Part shown: positions 8,116-14,341 of the stretch, one piece after another | Layout of the letters: each line of letters starts with the position of its first letter | Numbering within the stretch: the first letter of the stretch is position 1 | Source: Sporosarcina koreensis | Lineage (GTDB): Bacteria > Bacillota > Bacilli > Bacillales_A > Planococcaceae | Direction: 5' to 3' | Assembly: GCF_000826145.2 (NCBI RefSeq) | Contig: NZ_LN651334.1 | Span: 36,507-100,506, forward strand | DNA: 64,000 bases | Position numbers and translations under genes: made by a program | The notes under the pieces: generated by a model | What the model saw: only the letters and a program-made list of their open reading frames with translations | Told to the model about the DNA's origin: nothing | Database searches by the model: none

Positions 8116-8488
8116 TATGTTGAAATTGAAAAGACATCCTGGCACTGTCCAGTCTCCGTCGTTTTTACGCCAGGAGACCTGGAGGGGCGGGGTGTTTTTT
8201 ATCATTTTGGATTGAGTGTGGAGAGCAGTCTAGCAGTGATGCAGGGAAACAGGAAGTAGCTCTTCAGATAGCAGTTAAATAAAATTAAAAGTTTTTTAAT
8301 TAACAAGGATACAATGCAAGCTTTATATTGAAAACAAAAAGCTAACAAATTGTATGACAACCTGTATATTGCGCAATATAGAAGCAATTCTTTGATTTAA
8401 AGTTGGTTTGAGGACTAGCTAAAGCCATCATATAGTCATGATTCTAAGGAAAAAAATCAATACACACTACGAATAACTCTCTGTTAGC
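8116..8488. other. Spacer where base composition drops sharply
   Basis: After the thrB fragment there is an imperfect hairpin ending in a T run (about 8137-8200) that could terminate transcription. The sequence then becomes strongly AT-rich. No ORF here has both a ribosome binding site and protein-like composition. The change marks the left edge of the island that holds the Rgg/SHP region. Confidence 0.5.
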
Positions 8489-8502
8489 AGTCATTTACGA
8501 CT
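8489..8502. promoter_or_regulatory. 14-bp dyad shared with the rgg-shp intergenic region
   Basis: AGTCATTTACGACT has AGTC/GACT arms around six bases and is identical to the site at 11277-11290. It starts 57 bases before a candidate -10 (TAGAAT, 8546-8551), as the other copy starts 58 bases before GATAAT. That is a plausible activator position. I infer an Rgg operator. Confidence 0.6.
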
Positions 8503-8524
8503 ATTTTACTTCTTTTTAATAGAT

Positions 8525-8575
8525 GAGTAGTATGCTTACAAAGAATAGAATGGTTGATACACAAACAGGAGGTGA
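8525..8575 (+). promoter_or_regulatory. Candidate activator-dependent promoter of the secreted-protein gene
   Basis: GAGTAGTATG (8525-8534), TAGAAT (8546-8551) and AACAGGAGGTGA (8564-8575) parallel GAGTATTATG (11316-11325), GATAAT (11335-11340) and AACAGGTGGTGA (11346-11357) in front of shp. There is no good -35. The strong Shine-Dalgarno at 8567-8574 has no usable ATG after it, so this leader looks like a copied shp promoter that has lost its peptide. Confidence 0.5.
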
Positions 8576-8636
8576 CAAAGGCATTAAGGAGACTAAATAG
8601 TTTTTCACAGTAAAAAATAAAGGAAAGTGAAGTGAA

Positions 8637-9548
8637 ATGAAAAAGTATTTCATCGTTTGTTTAATCTTAGTATTATTAAACCTTAATCTGACGAATGTGA
8701 ATGCTAACGAATCTCTAGAAGTAAAAAGTGATAAAGACAGATTTACGACTCCTATACTAGATAAGTACTCAGGAGAAATTGTTGGTGAGAGATTATACAA
8801 AGTAGAAAAGGTTAGTGAATACTTAGAGGACGATGTAAAAATAATAAAGATTAAGGCACGTGTTGAGAGTACCAAATTTGAAAAAGATGAGACGGAAGTA
8901 AGCACTGTGACTGATATATTAGAATTTAGGGATGGAAATCTTACTAAGTTAAATGAAGATGCAATAACCGAAGAGACAAATGAACCACTTGTTTCACTGA
9001 GTGTATTTCAAAGCAAAAGAGTATTAATGCTTGGCAACATATATAAACAAGGTGAAATATCTATGGAGGAATATAGAAAGGCAGCTAAAGAAATAGCAAC
9101 TACAATTATGATTGAAAATGATAACATTGATGGTTTTTATGACGCTTTTCATTCAAAAAAGCTCCATAATGCAATAGGGTATGAAAAACGCGCAAGTGGC
9201 TATTATGTATATGCAGGTAAAATGCTGAGAAGGGATAATTTAAATTCATTCATGTTAGATCCCAAAGGTGTGCAAGCTAATTCAAAGACATCTAGAATAG
9301 TATACGATTCTAGTTTCATTAATTCTTTTGTGGACAAGGCAGACGATGTTTGGAATGCTAGAACTGAGCTGCTTGCAGAGGGTGTTGTGTTAATGGGAAT
9401 ATTAGGTGTGACAGCTTTGACGTTTGCTACTATAGTTGGTGCCCTTGGAGGAGCCGGTTCTGCCGCTGTAGTGGCAGTGAGAATGAATGTAATATCTTCG
9501 GGAGCACACGTTAAAATTCAGAGTGCCTATGCACAACTGTGGAGATAG
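8637..9548 (+). CDS. Secreted protein of unknown family, candidate bacteriocin-like effector
   Basis: The 303-residue product has a clear signal peptide (MKKYFIVCLILVLLNLNL, probable cleavage after VNA at about residue 23). A polar, Lys/Glu-rich body follows to about residue 240. Near the C-terminus is a Gly/Ala-rich hydrophobic stretch (about 248-285, with MGILGVTALTFATIVGALGG) that could insert into a membrane. I do not recognise the family with certainty. Secretion, the hydrophobic glycine-rich tail, the small membrane protein gene 37 bases downstream and an upstream site shared with a pheromone gene suggest a large bacteriocin, for example of the geobacillin 26 kind. That is a hypothesis. 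ATG 8637 follows aggaaagtga. The gene is AT-rich, unlike the chromosomal core. Confidence 0.7.
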   Translation: MKKYFIVCLILVLLNLNLTNVNANESLEVKSDKDRFTTPILDKYSGEIVGERLYKVEKVSEYLEDDVKIIKIKARVESTKFEKDETEVSTVTDILEFRDGNLTKLNEDAITEETNEPLVSLSVFQSKRVLMLGNIYKQGEISMEEYRKAAKEIATTIMIENDNIDGFYDAFHSKKLHNAIGYEKRASGYYVYAGKMLRRDNLNSFMLDPKGVQANSKTSRIVYDSSFINSFVDKADDVWNARTELLAEGVVLMGILGVTALTFATIVGALGGAGSAAVVAVRMNVISSGAHVKIQSAYAQLWR

Positions 9549-9585
9549 GAATAATTAGTTTCTGAAGGGGTAAAAAGAGGAGGTA

Positions 9586-9741
9586 ATGTGCATTAATTTC
9601 ATGATAGATGTAATGGTAGTAATACTCATTACGGGATCTTTATTTGCATTAATAGAAAAGAAAAGTATCAATAAATCCGACAAATTCATTTTCTACTTGA
9701 TAATTCTTGGCGGGTTACTTGCTTTGAAGTATTGGACTTAA
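9586..9741 (+). CDS. 51-residue protein with two membrane segments, candidate immunity protein
   Basis: This short frame reads MCINFMIDVMVVILITGSLF and on to LALKYWT. It has two hydrophobic segments, at about residues 5-22 and 33-47, separated by a charged loop (IEKKSINKSDKF). A strong site, aggagg at 9578-9583, precedes it, but the first ATG (9586) is only two bases away. ATG 9601 is 17 bases away and ATG 9613 further, so the exact start is open. It lies 37 bases after the secreted-protein gene on the same strand and was probably co-transcribed. Small two-pass proteins beside bacteriocin genes often give immunity. Here that is inferred from position only. Confidence 0.55.
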   Translation: MCINFMIDVMVVILITGSLFALIEKKSINKSDKFIFYLIILGGLLALKYWT

Positions 9742-9767
9742 GTAGAATGCCTGAGCAACTTAGTGTA

Positions 9768-9873
9768 GGGTGCCTGTGCATTAAACTTTCATGTTTGTTT
9801 AAACATTCACGATAGTTTTTCGCACAGGCACCATTCATTGGCACCATTCATTTTTCGCACAGGCACCATTCAT
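9768..9873. repeat. Cluster of direct and inverted copies of a GCACAGGCACC motif
   Basis: A 23-bp sequence beginning TTTTTCGCACAGGC and ending CACCATTCAT occurs at 9816-9838 and again, perfectly, at 9851-9873, a period of 35 bp. The 11-mer GCACCATTCAT occurs a third time at 9841-9851. GGTGCCTGTGC (9768-9778) is the inverted copy, so the first part could fold into a long hairpin with GCACAGGCACC (9822-9832). Confidence 0.75.
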
Positions 9874-9883
9874 CATTGGTACC

Positions 9884-9904
9884 GTCCGCCAGAAACTGGC
9901 GGAC
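9884..9904. other. Perfect 9-bp hairpin with 3-base loop
   Basis: GTCCGCCAG-AAA-CTGGCGGAC is a compact, very stable stem without a following T run. It could block transcription entering from either side or be the remnant of a mobile-element end. Confidence 0.5.
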
Positions 9905-9988
9905 GTCTCAAAAGCCCCATTCACCTCTTGAAAGCGCTCCCTTGCCGGCAGGAAAAAACATCAAAGGAGTAACCGCTTTTTTCAGCAA

Positions 9989-10219
9989 TCACTTGTCGGT
10001 TGTGAAATTACTCTTTACCGAAGTGGTTTCTTTCATCTTATCTAGGTTAATGACCCAAAAGACGCTAACGATTAGATAATAAAATATGATAATTGGAAGA
10101 GATGATTCGAATGCGCTCCAAACGTCATTGCTTCTCGATATCATTTTAAACACTGTCAGTAACGTTATGGAAATGATCGGTACCAACAAAAAGAAAACGC
10201 TGAATATCTTTTTCTCCAT
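9989..10219 (-). CDS. Small membrane protein of unknown function
   Basis: The 76-residue product has two hydrophobic segments: about residues 5-25 (IFSVFFLLVPIISITLLTVF) and 42-58 (LPIIIFYYLIVSVFWVI). It ends with a polar tail. ATG 10219 has agagga about seven bases upstream on the minus strand. It lies between the secreted-protein/51-residue pair and the regulator gene, oriented like the regulator. It might be a second immunity-like protein or unrelated. No family is recognised. Confidence 0.5.
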   Translation of the reverse strand: MEKKIFSVFFLLVPIISITLLTVFKMISRSNDVWSAFESSLPIIIFYYLIVSVFWVINLDKMKETTSVKSNFTTDK

Positions 10220-10396
10220 AATCAGTCCTCTTTTCTTTTCAAGTTAATTTTAGGACCTCTTTCTAATTGTATCTATTCAATACTGACTTGAAAAGGGAAA
10301 GGATATATATAAAAGTAAAATTAATTTCACTATGAATTAATTATTTTCTTCTATGTGATGCATCGACAAATTCTCCTGACAGCACCATCACCTGCA

Positions 10397-11257
10397 TTAC
10401 AAACGCACCGTATACCGAGCGACCTCTCCATCCGCCATCCGCAGCAGCCCCTCTTCGTCCAACACCTCCAGTATCGTCATCCCTTTATCAATCCAACATT
10501 GGCCGCCTTCCTTCATCACCTGCAGGCAGATCCCTTTCCGCACATAACAGACCGCCAGCTGCAGGAAGGCTTTATGTTGTTTGGCAAGAGGAATGGCCGC
10601 TTCCGCCTCCTCCAGCGCCTCGGCGAATCGATTCTCTTTCATCAGCAGCAGCGAGATATTGACACTGAAGTTCAAATGCAGTCTGGGCGCTTTTGGAAAC
10701 TGGCTGTAGCGGGCCAGACTGTACTCTGCCAGCTTGCGCACCTCGAGCATCGTTTCCAAAGGAAAGAGATAAAAGATAGCATTCAGCAAATACAAATCCG
10801 TAAGATACAGCTGATTTTTGCCAGACAGCCGTTCCCACACATTGGTGACAGAGGCTTTGAGCGATTCCTCATTGCTTGTATGGACAAACAAAAGCAACCC
10901 TTCAAACAAAGCTTGGATATCTCTGACTAACAGATCGTCCTCGCTGTCCAAATAGGCGTCTGCCCAACATACCAACTCGTTCAATTGTTCTTCATCATTA
11001 TAGGAAATCGAGGTGAATGCGCTAATAATCCGGTTCTTTGCAGACGGACAGAAGCCGTTATGGATATAGAGAAACTCATCCATCGAGACCTCTAAATTCT
11101 CCAGGATTTTGGCTAACGAGAAAAACGAAATGTCCGTCTTATTCAGCTCGAACTTTGAATACGCACTTTGTGTCATGATGCCGTCGGTCACATAGCGCTG
11201 TGAATAATTTTTGTCCGTTCTGATCTTCCGTATCGTGGAACCGATCGTCCTCTCCAC
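10397..11257 (-). CDS. Rgg-family transcriptional regulator (HTH plus TPR-like domain)
   Basis: The 286-residue product has an N-terminal XRE-type helix-turn-helix (about residues 7-62, IGSTIRKIRTDKNYSQRYVT, YSKFELNKTDISFFSLAKIL). A long alpha-helical domain follows in which TPR-like repeats would bind a peptide (ALEEAEAAIPLAKQHKAFLQ, YVRKGICLQ). Length and layout fit the Rgg/GadR/MutR branch of the RRNPP regulators, which respond to imported short peptides. GTG 11257 is preceded by ggagg nine bases upstream. Its promoter reads TTGTCA-17-TATAAT on the minus strand. A 14-bp dyad lies just downstream of that promoter, so autoregulation is likely. A divergent ORF encodes an SHP-like peptide, the arrangement known for several streptococcal rgg-shp pairs. 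Confidence 0.85.
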   Translation of the reverse strand: MERTIGSTIRKIRTDKNYSQRYVTDGIMTQSAYSKFELNKTDISFFSLAKILENLEVSMDEFLYIHNGFCPSAKNRIISAFTSISYNDEEQLNELVCWADAYLDSEDDLLVRDIQALFEGLLLFVHTSNEESLKASVTNVWERLSGKNQLYLTDLYLLNAIFYLFPLETMLEVRKLAEYSLARYSQFPKAPRLHLNFSVNISLLLMKENRFAEALEEAEAAIPLAKQHKAFLQLAVCYVRKGICLQVMKEGGQCWIDKGMTILEVLDEEGLLRMADGEVARYTVRL

Positions 11258-11276
11258 TCCCTATTCCTCCATTTGT

Positions 11277-11290
11277 AGTCATTTACGACT
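11277..11290. promoter_or_regulatory. 14-bp dyad in the rgg-shp intergenic region, candidate Rgg operator
   Basis: AGTCATTTACGACT lies between rgg and shp and is identical to 8489-8502. It overlaps the expected start of the rgg transcript and lies about 54 bases (centre to centre) before the shp -10. One bound protein could therefore repress rgg and activate shp. A weaker version (11 of 14 bases) occurs at 11524-11537 before the hydrolase gene. Confidence 0.6.
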
Positions 11291-11300
11291 TTTTTAATCT

Positions 11301-11329
11301 ATTATAAACTTTTTGGAGTATTATGACAA
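11301..11329 (-). promoter_or_regulatory. Sigma-A promoter of the rgg-like gene
   Basis: On the minus strand TTGTCA (complement of 11324-11329) and TATAAT (complement of 11301-11306) are 17 bases apart. This is a near-consensus housekeeping promoter 44 bases upstream of the gene start. Confidence 0.75.
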
Positions 11330-11340
11330 TGAACGATAAT
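11312..11340 (+). promoter_or_regulatory. Weak promoter in front of the SHP-like peptide ORF
   Basis: GATAAT at 11335-11340 is a fair -10. The -35 position (TTTGGA, 11312-11317) is poor, as expected for a promoter that needs an activator bound at the upstream dyad. The -10 is 22 bases before the start codon. Confidence 0.5.
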
Positions 11341-11362
11341 ATAGGAACAGGTGGTGATCCTC

Positions 11363-11416
11363 ATGCTGGATATCGTTATCTCGTTGCTGGATATTTGGTT
11401 TATTGGAGGGGGTTGA
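11363..11416 (+). CDS. SHP-like 17-residue hydrophobic peptide, candidate pheromone precursor
   Basis: The frame encodes MLDIVISLLDIWFIGGG and stops at TGA 11414-11416. A strong ribosome binding site (aggtggtga, 11349-11357) lies five bases before ATG 11363. The C-terminal octapeptide DIWFIGGG has the pattern of mature streptococcal SHP pheromones (for example DIIIIVGG and DILIIVGG): an acidic residue, aliphatic or aromatic residues, then glycines at the end. The precursor is shorter than typical SHPs (about 21-23 residues). Divergent placement next to an rgg-like gene is the classical arrangement. By analogy it would be exported and trimmed, re-imported by an oligopeptide permease and bound by the regulator. 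No part of this has been tested here. Confidence 0.65.
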   Translation: MLDIVISLLDIWFIGGG

Positions 11417-11585
11417 GTCAGGGAGTAGCAGGTAAATGAAAGTGCCCGTGCCATGGGAAAGCTTTTAGGAAATTGATAACCTCATTGTCTAAAGGAATTC
11501 GTATGCCATCGCGTGACGGAGTATGTAAATTACGACTAGCTTGTACCAATCCACTCTACTAAATACACTACGAGGAGTGCTGAAC

Positions 11586-12308
11586 GTGAAAAAAACGATT
11601 TTAGCTCTTTCTTTAACGACCACTATGTTATTTAGCCAAGCGGGTACTGCAGATGCTAGTTCAACGTTGCGTGAGATACTGACTCTCCAGCCGGATGTCT
11701 CGAAAAATGAGTTATTACAAGATGTTCGAACGATCGCTGCGAACACGGGGCAATCCGAAGAGAGCGTACTCAACCAAATTTACGAAGAGTTATCAGCCAA
11801 CGAAGAAAAGGGGAAGGCAGAGAAGTTAGCCAGGGCTGATATCTCCGACTATGGATCTTCGGGAGGAACGGTCAGTGTTGGCTCGAGCACGAAAGGCAAC
11901 TTTTACTACACGCCGTCTCAAACCGCTTATTTAGATCATGGTCACGTGGGCATGTATTACTCCTCCACCACCATTGTAGAATCTGTGCCTTCTGATGGGG
12001 TTCGGACCATTTCCACGACGGCCCGAAAAGTGGATAGCTCTGGAGCCATGGTGAAGTCGGTCACCACTACCGCGACGAATCGGAACAAGGCGGCAGATTG
12101 GGCAAAGACTCAAGTCGGACAGTCCTATTCGTATAACTTTGCAACCAATCGGAAAACCAGTCACACGGGAGCAAAAAACTGTTCCAAGTTGATCTGGTCA
12201 GCGTATAAGCTGAATGGCTCGCTCGATCTGGATGTGGATGGCGGATTAGGGGTCTACCCGCGCGATGTCCGGGATGCCAAAGCCACGAAGCTCGTTAGAA
12301 ATATTTAA
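11586..12308 (+). CDS. Secreted permuted papain-like hydrolase (YiiX/C92-like)
   Basis: The 240-residue product has a signal peptide (about residues 1-22, VKKTILALSLTTTMLFSQAG, probable cleavage after ADA). A helical linker follows (about 25-75), then a domain resembling permuted NlpC/P60 or YiiX-type cysteine hydrolases. The likely active-site histidine is in LDHGHVGMYYSS and the cysteine in KNCSKLIWSAYK, with an intervening TTIVESVPSDGV strand pair. Such enzymes cleave amide or ester bonds in cell-wall peptides or lipids. GTG 11586 is chosen because aggag (11573-11577) lies eight bases upstream; starts further upstream would place residues ahead of the signal peptide. It is the first gene downstream of the SHP-like ORF and may belong to its regulon. 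Confidence 0.7.
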   Translation: MKKTILALSLTTTMLFSQAGTADASSTLREILTLQPDVSKNELLQDVRTIAANTGQSEESVLNQIYEELSANEEKGKAEKLARADISDYGSSGGTVSVGSSTKGNFYYTPSQTAYLDHGHVGMYYSSTTIVESVPSDGVRTISTTARKVDSSGAMVKSVTTTATNRNKAADWAKTQVGQSYSYNFATNRKTSHTGAKNCSKLIWSAYKLNGSLDLDVDGGLGVYPRDVRDAKATKLVRNI

Positions 12309-12318
12309 CCTATCAGAA

Positions 12319-12350
12319 GGGCCGTCTACCTTATCCAAGACGGCCTTTTT
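12319..12350 (+). terminator. Terminator after the papain-like hydrolase gene
   Basis: GGCCGTCT pairs with AGACGGCC around a 10-base loop and is followed by six T's. Confidence 0.85.
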
Positions 12351-12371
12351 TCAAAGTGGGAGGGGATTCAC

Positions 12372-13559
12372 ATGAAGAGAAAAGCGTGGATGAGCGCTGT
12401 TGTGATCACAGTATGTTTCGTTGCCCTTGCCTTCATTCTCACGAGGAGCAAAGACGCTCCTGCAAAATCGATTGTTTCGCTGGAGACGATCCCTGATTCG
12501 GAACTGTTGGATAAGACAAAAGCGGTTCTGTATGTGTCGACGACCGCCGACCAGGACATTGACAATAAGGGGGTCAGTTATGCCGTTTTCATACAAGAGG
12601 ATCACTCCGTCCAAGCGTTGTCCATGAACGGGTTGGAACTGGGAGGTGTGGCGGTAGGCGGCAGGGACGTATTGTTGGAAGACAAAGACACCATCCATAT
12701 TGTCAGCGATCACACTAAAAGTTTTAAGATGGATGCCTCCCAATATACGGGGGAGCGGACCGGGTACCTTCCAGGTAAGGAGCTGTTTTTCAGTATTTAC
12801 AACAGCGGGTTTGTTGAAGATGGATATCGTTCCGATGTTCGTTTCGGAGATTCCCAGGGGTTCCGCACAGACAGCATCCCGTATTACATAGCTGCCTCGG
12901 GGACCACTGATGAGACAGTGACAATTCTTACGCAAGATTTGGAAGAAAACAAGTTCTACTTGAAGGAAGTTGTGTTTGATAAAGAACTGAAAGTGAACGA
13001 TCTCACGACCATCCAGTCCGGTACGACTGAAAATATGCAAGTCCTTGCGCCGGTACTGGCAGATGACACGTACTACTATTTGACATTGTCGACCATTCAC
13101 GATGATACGAATGAGACGGTATCGATCCACAGAGTGAACAAAAAGACGTTACAGCAAGACTCCTTTGAATTGGTGGACTATAAAAATGAAGACCTGACGG
13201 CGACCATTCCGTACAACTACAAAAATTCTGCAGCGCTGCATAACTAGAAATTATATTACGTAAACGGGTTAGGGCAGGTGTATTCATTTAGCACCGAGTC
13301 AACAGCAGTATCACAAGAGTTTACCCTGAAGAACGTCGATGCTTCGAAAATCCGCCACAATGAAGAGACGTATTTCAAAGAGGGCGATCTGTACGTATTG
13401 CGCTACAGCCCGGATAAACAGGAGCATTACTACTTGGAAACGTACGCGCTGGACAGTGGCGATCTGACAGATTCCTTCGATATCGAAGGGCTCGATGCAA
13501 TCATCCAGAGCAACAAGAGCAAGAACGTCTACTCGTATGATTTAAAAGTGCTGGAGTAG
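12372..13559 (+). pseudogene. Membrane-anchored extracellular protein gene split by an amber codon
   Basis: ATG 12372 follows gggagggg and opens a frame with an N-terminal anchor (about residues 5-23, WMSAVVITVCFVALAFIL). The frame runs to TAG at 13245-13247 (292nd codon) and continues without a shift to TAG 13557. The sequence after the internal stop (KLYYVNGLGQVYSFST, YALDSGDLTDSF) is clearly the same protein. The combined length would be about 395 residues, rich in beta strands, perhaps a propeller-like domain. One C-to-T change in CAG would produce the stop. The first 291 residues could still be made alone. No family is recognised, and no lipobox is seen. Confidence 0.65.
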
Positions 13560-13676
13560 TAGGTGTACGGCTTGTGAAGGCAGGAGGAATTTCAGCTGCG
13601 ACCACGAAAAAAGCTGCCCGTCGGAATTCTCCGGCTGGACAGCTTGTTCTATGATATAAAAGTTCGTGCTTATGTA

Positions 13677-13769
13677 TGGAGGAGGTAGAGGGATTCGAAC
13701 CCCCGCGGGTTTTGACACCCCTGTCGGTTTTCAAGACCGATCCCTTCAGCCAGACTTGGGTATACCTCC
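13677..13769 (-). tRNA. tRNA-Ser (anticodon UGA)
   Basis: The minus strand folds as a class II tRNA. Acceptor stem GGAGGTA pairs with TACCTCC, the anticodon loop is CTTGAAA with anticodon TGA, and there is a long variable arm and a TTCGAAT T-loop. An encoded CCA follows (complement of 13677-13679). The discriminator base is T (complement of 13680), whereas serine tRNAs usually have G. It points away from the SRP RNA and dnaX, towards the accessory region. Confidence 0.92.
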
Positions 13770-13859
13770 GTAATCGGACAAGAACTACTATAGCAAGCGG
13801 AAAAACGGAAGTCAACAGATTTTCGAAAAAAGGGGTCCTGTTGACTCTGGCGCTCCGAG

Positions 13860-13888
13860 TTGATTTTTCCGCACCCACCCTCTATAAT
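13860..13888 (+). promoter_or_regulatory. Sigma-A promoter of the SRP RNA gene
   Basis: TTGATT (13860-13865) and TATAAT (13883-13888) are 17 bases apart, eight bases before the expected RNA 5' end. Confidence 0.85.
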
Positions 13889-13895
13889 GGAGGAT

Positions 13896-14168
13896 GCCGT
13901 GCTAGGTGGGGAGGTAGCGGTGCCCTGTCACTTGCAATCCGCTCTAGCAAGACTGAATCCCTTTCCTGAGGCCGTCCGTATTGTAGGGCCTGCCTCTTGC
14001 ACGTAGTGTTGACATCTGGGTCCTGCGCAATGGGAACCCATGAACCATGTCAGGTCCGGAAGGAAGCAGCATTAAGTGGACTCTCTCATGTGCCGCGGGG
14101 TCGCCTAGATCGAGCCAACGACAAGAGTAACGCTTATGTGCGGCGGTCGAAGGAAGGTGCACGGTATA
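13896..14168 (+). ncRNA. scr: Signal recognition particle RNA (large Bacillus type with Alu domain)
   Basis: The transcript starts with the Alu-domain sequence GTGCTAGGTGGGGAGG followed by TAGCGG. It contains the universally conserved S-domain core (CCATGTCAGGTCCGGAAGGA, then AGCAGCATTAAG) and ends where GCACGGT (about 14159-14165) pairs with GCCGTGC at the 5' end. The length of about 270 nt is that of the Bacillus scRNA. It forms SRP with Ffh for co-translational targeting. Exact ends are set by the pairing and are good to a few bases. Placement just before dnaX is the same as in B. subtilis. Confidence 0.92.
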
Positions 14169-14175
14169 CATACGC

Positions 14176-14213
14176 GAACGCCCCCCATCCCTTTTTCGGG
14201 TGGGGGGCGTTTG
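14176..14213 (+). terminator. Terminator of the SRP RNA gene
   Basis: AACGCCCCCCA pairs with TGGGGGGCGTT around an 11-base loop at 14176-14213. The tail is not T-rich, but the stem is very stable. Confidence 0.7.
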
Positions 14214-14295
14214 CATGCCTGCGGGGATGCGTGTCGGTTGTTTTCATCGGACAGCGGCTGCGTATTCCGCAGGCGTTTTTTCTGCCCGGCTGTGC

Positions 14296-14301
14296 TATAA
14301 T
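14296..14301 (+). promoter_or_regulatory. Extended -10 promoter ahead of dnaX
   Basis: TATAAT preceded by TGC (an extended -10) lies 40 bases before the dnaX start. The -35 position is weak. Confidence 0.55.
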
Positions 14302-14341
14302 GGAAGGAACGGACGTAACAGACAGAAAGGGGAGCGGACGG

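Noticed and set aside
8532..8600. 22-codon ORF (MLTKNRMVDTQTGGDKGIKE and on) before the secreted-protein gene
   Set aside because: It has no ribosome binding site, overlaps the likely promoter and is not hydrophobic, so it is not an SHP. The strong Shine-Dalgarno lies inside it.
9930..9945. Catabolite-responsive element (TGAAAGCGCT-like)
   Set aside because: The match breaks off after ten bases and the site is not placed near a promoter.
10355..10930. Large + strand ORF opposite rgg
   Set aside because: Its composition (many His, Gln and Pro) is that of an antisense frame, and the minus-strand frame has clear HTH and TPR-like content.
13997..14341. Upstream extension of dnaX through the SRP RNA
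   Set aside because: This stretch is the SRP RNA and its terminator. TTG 14342 gives the conserved DnaX N-terminus.
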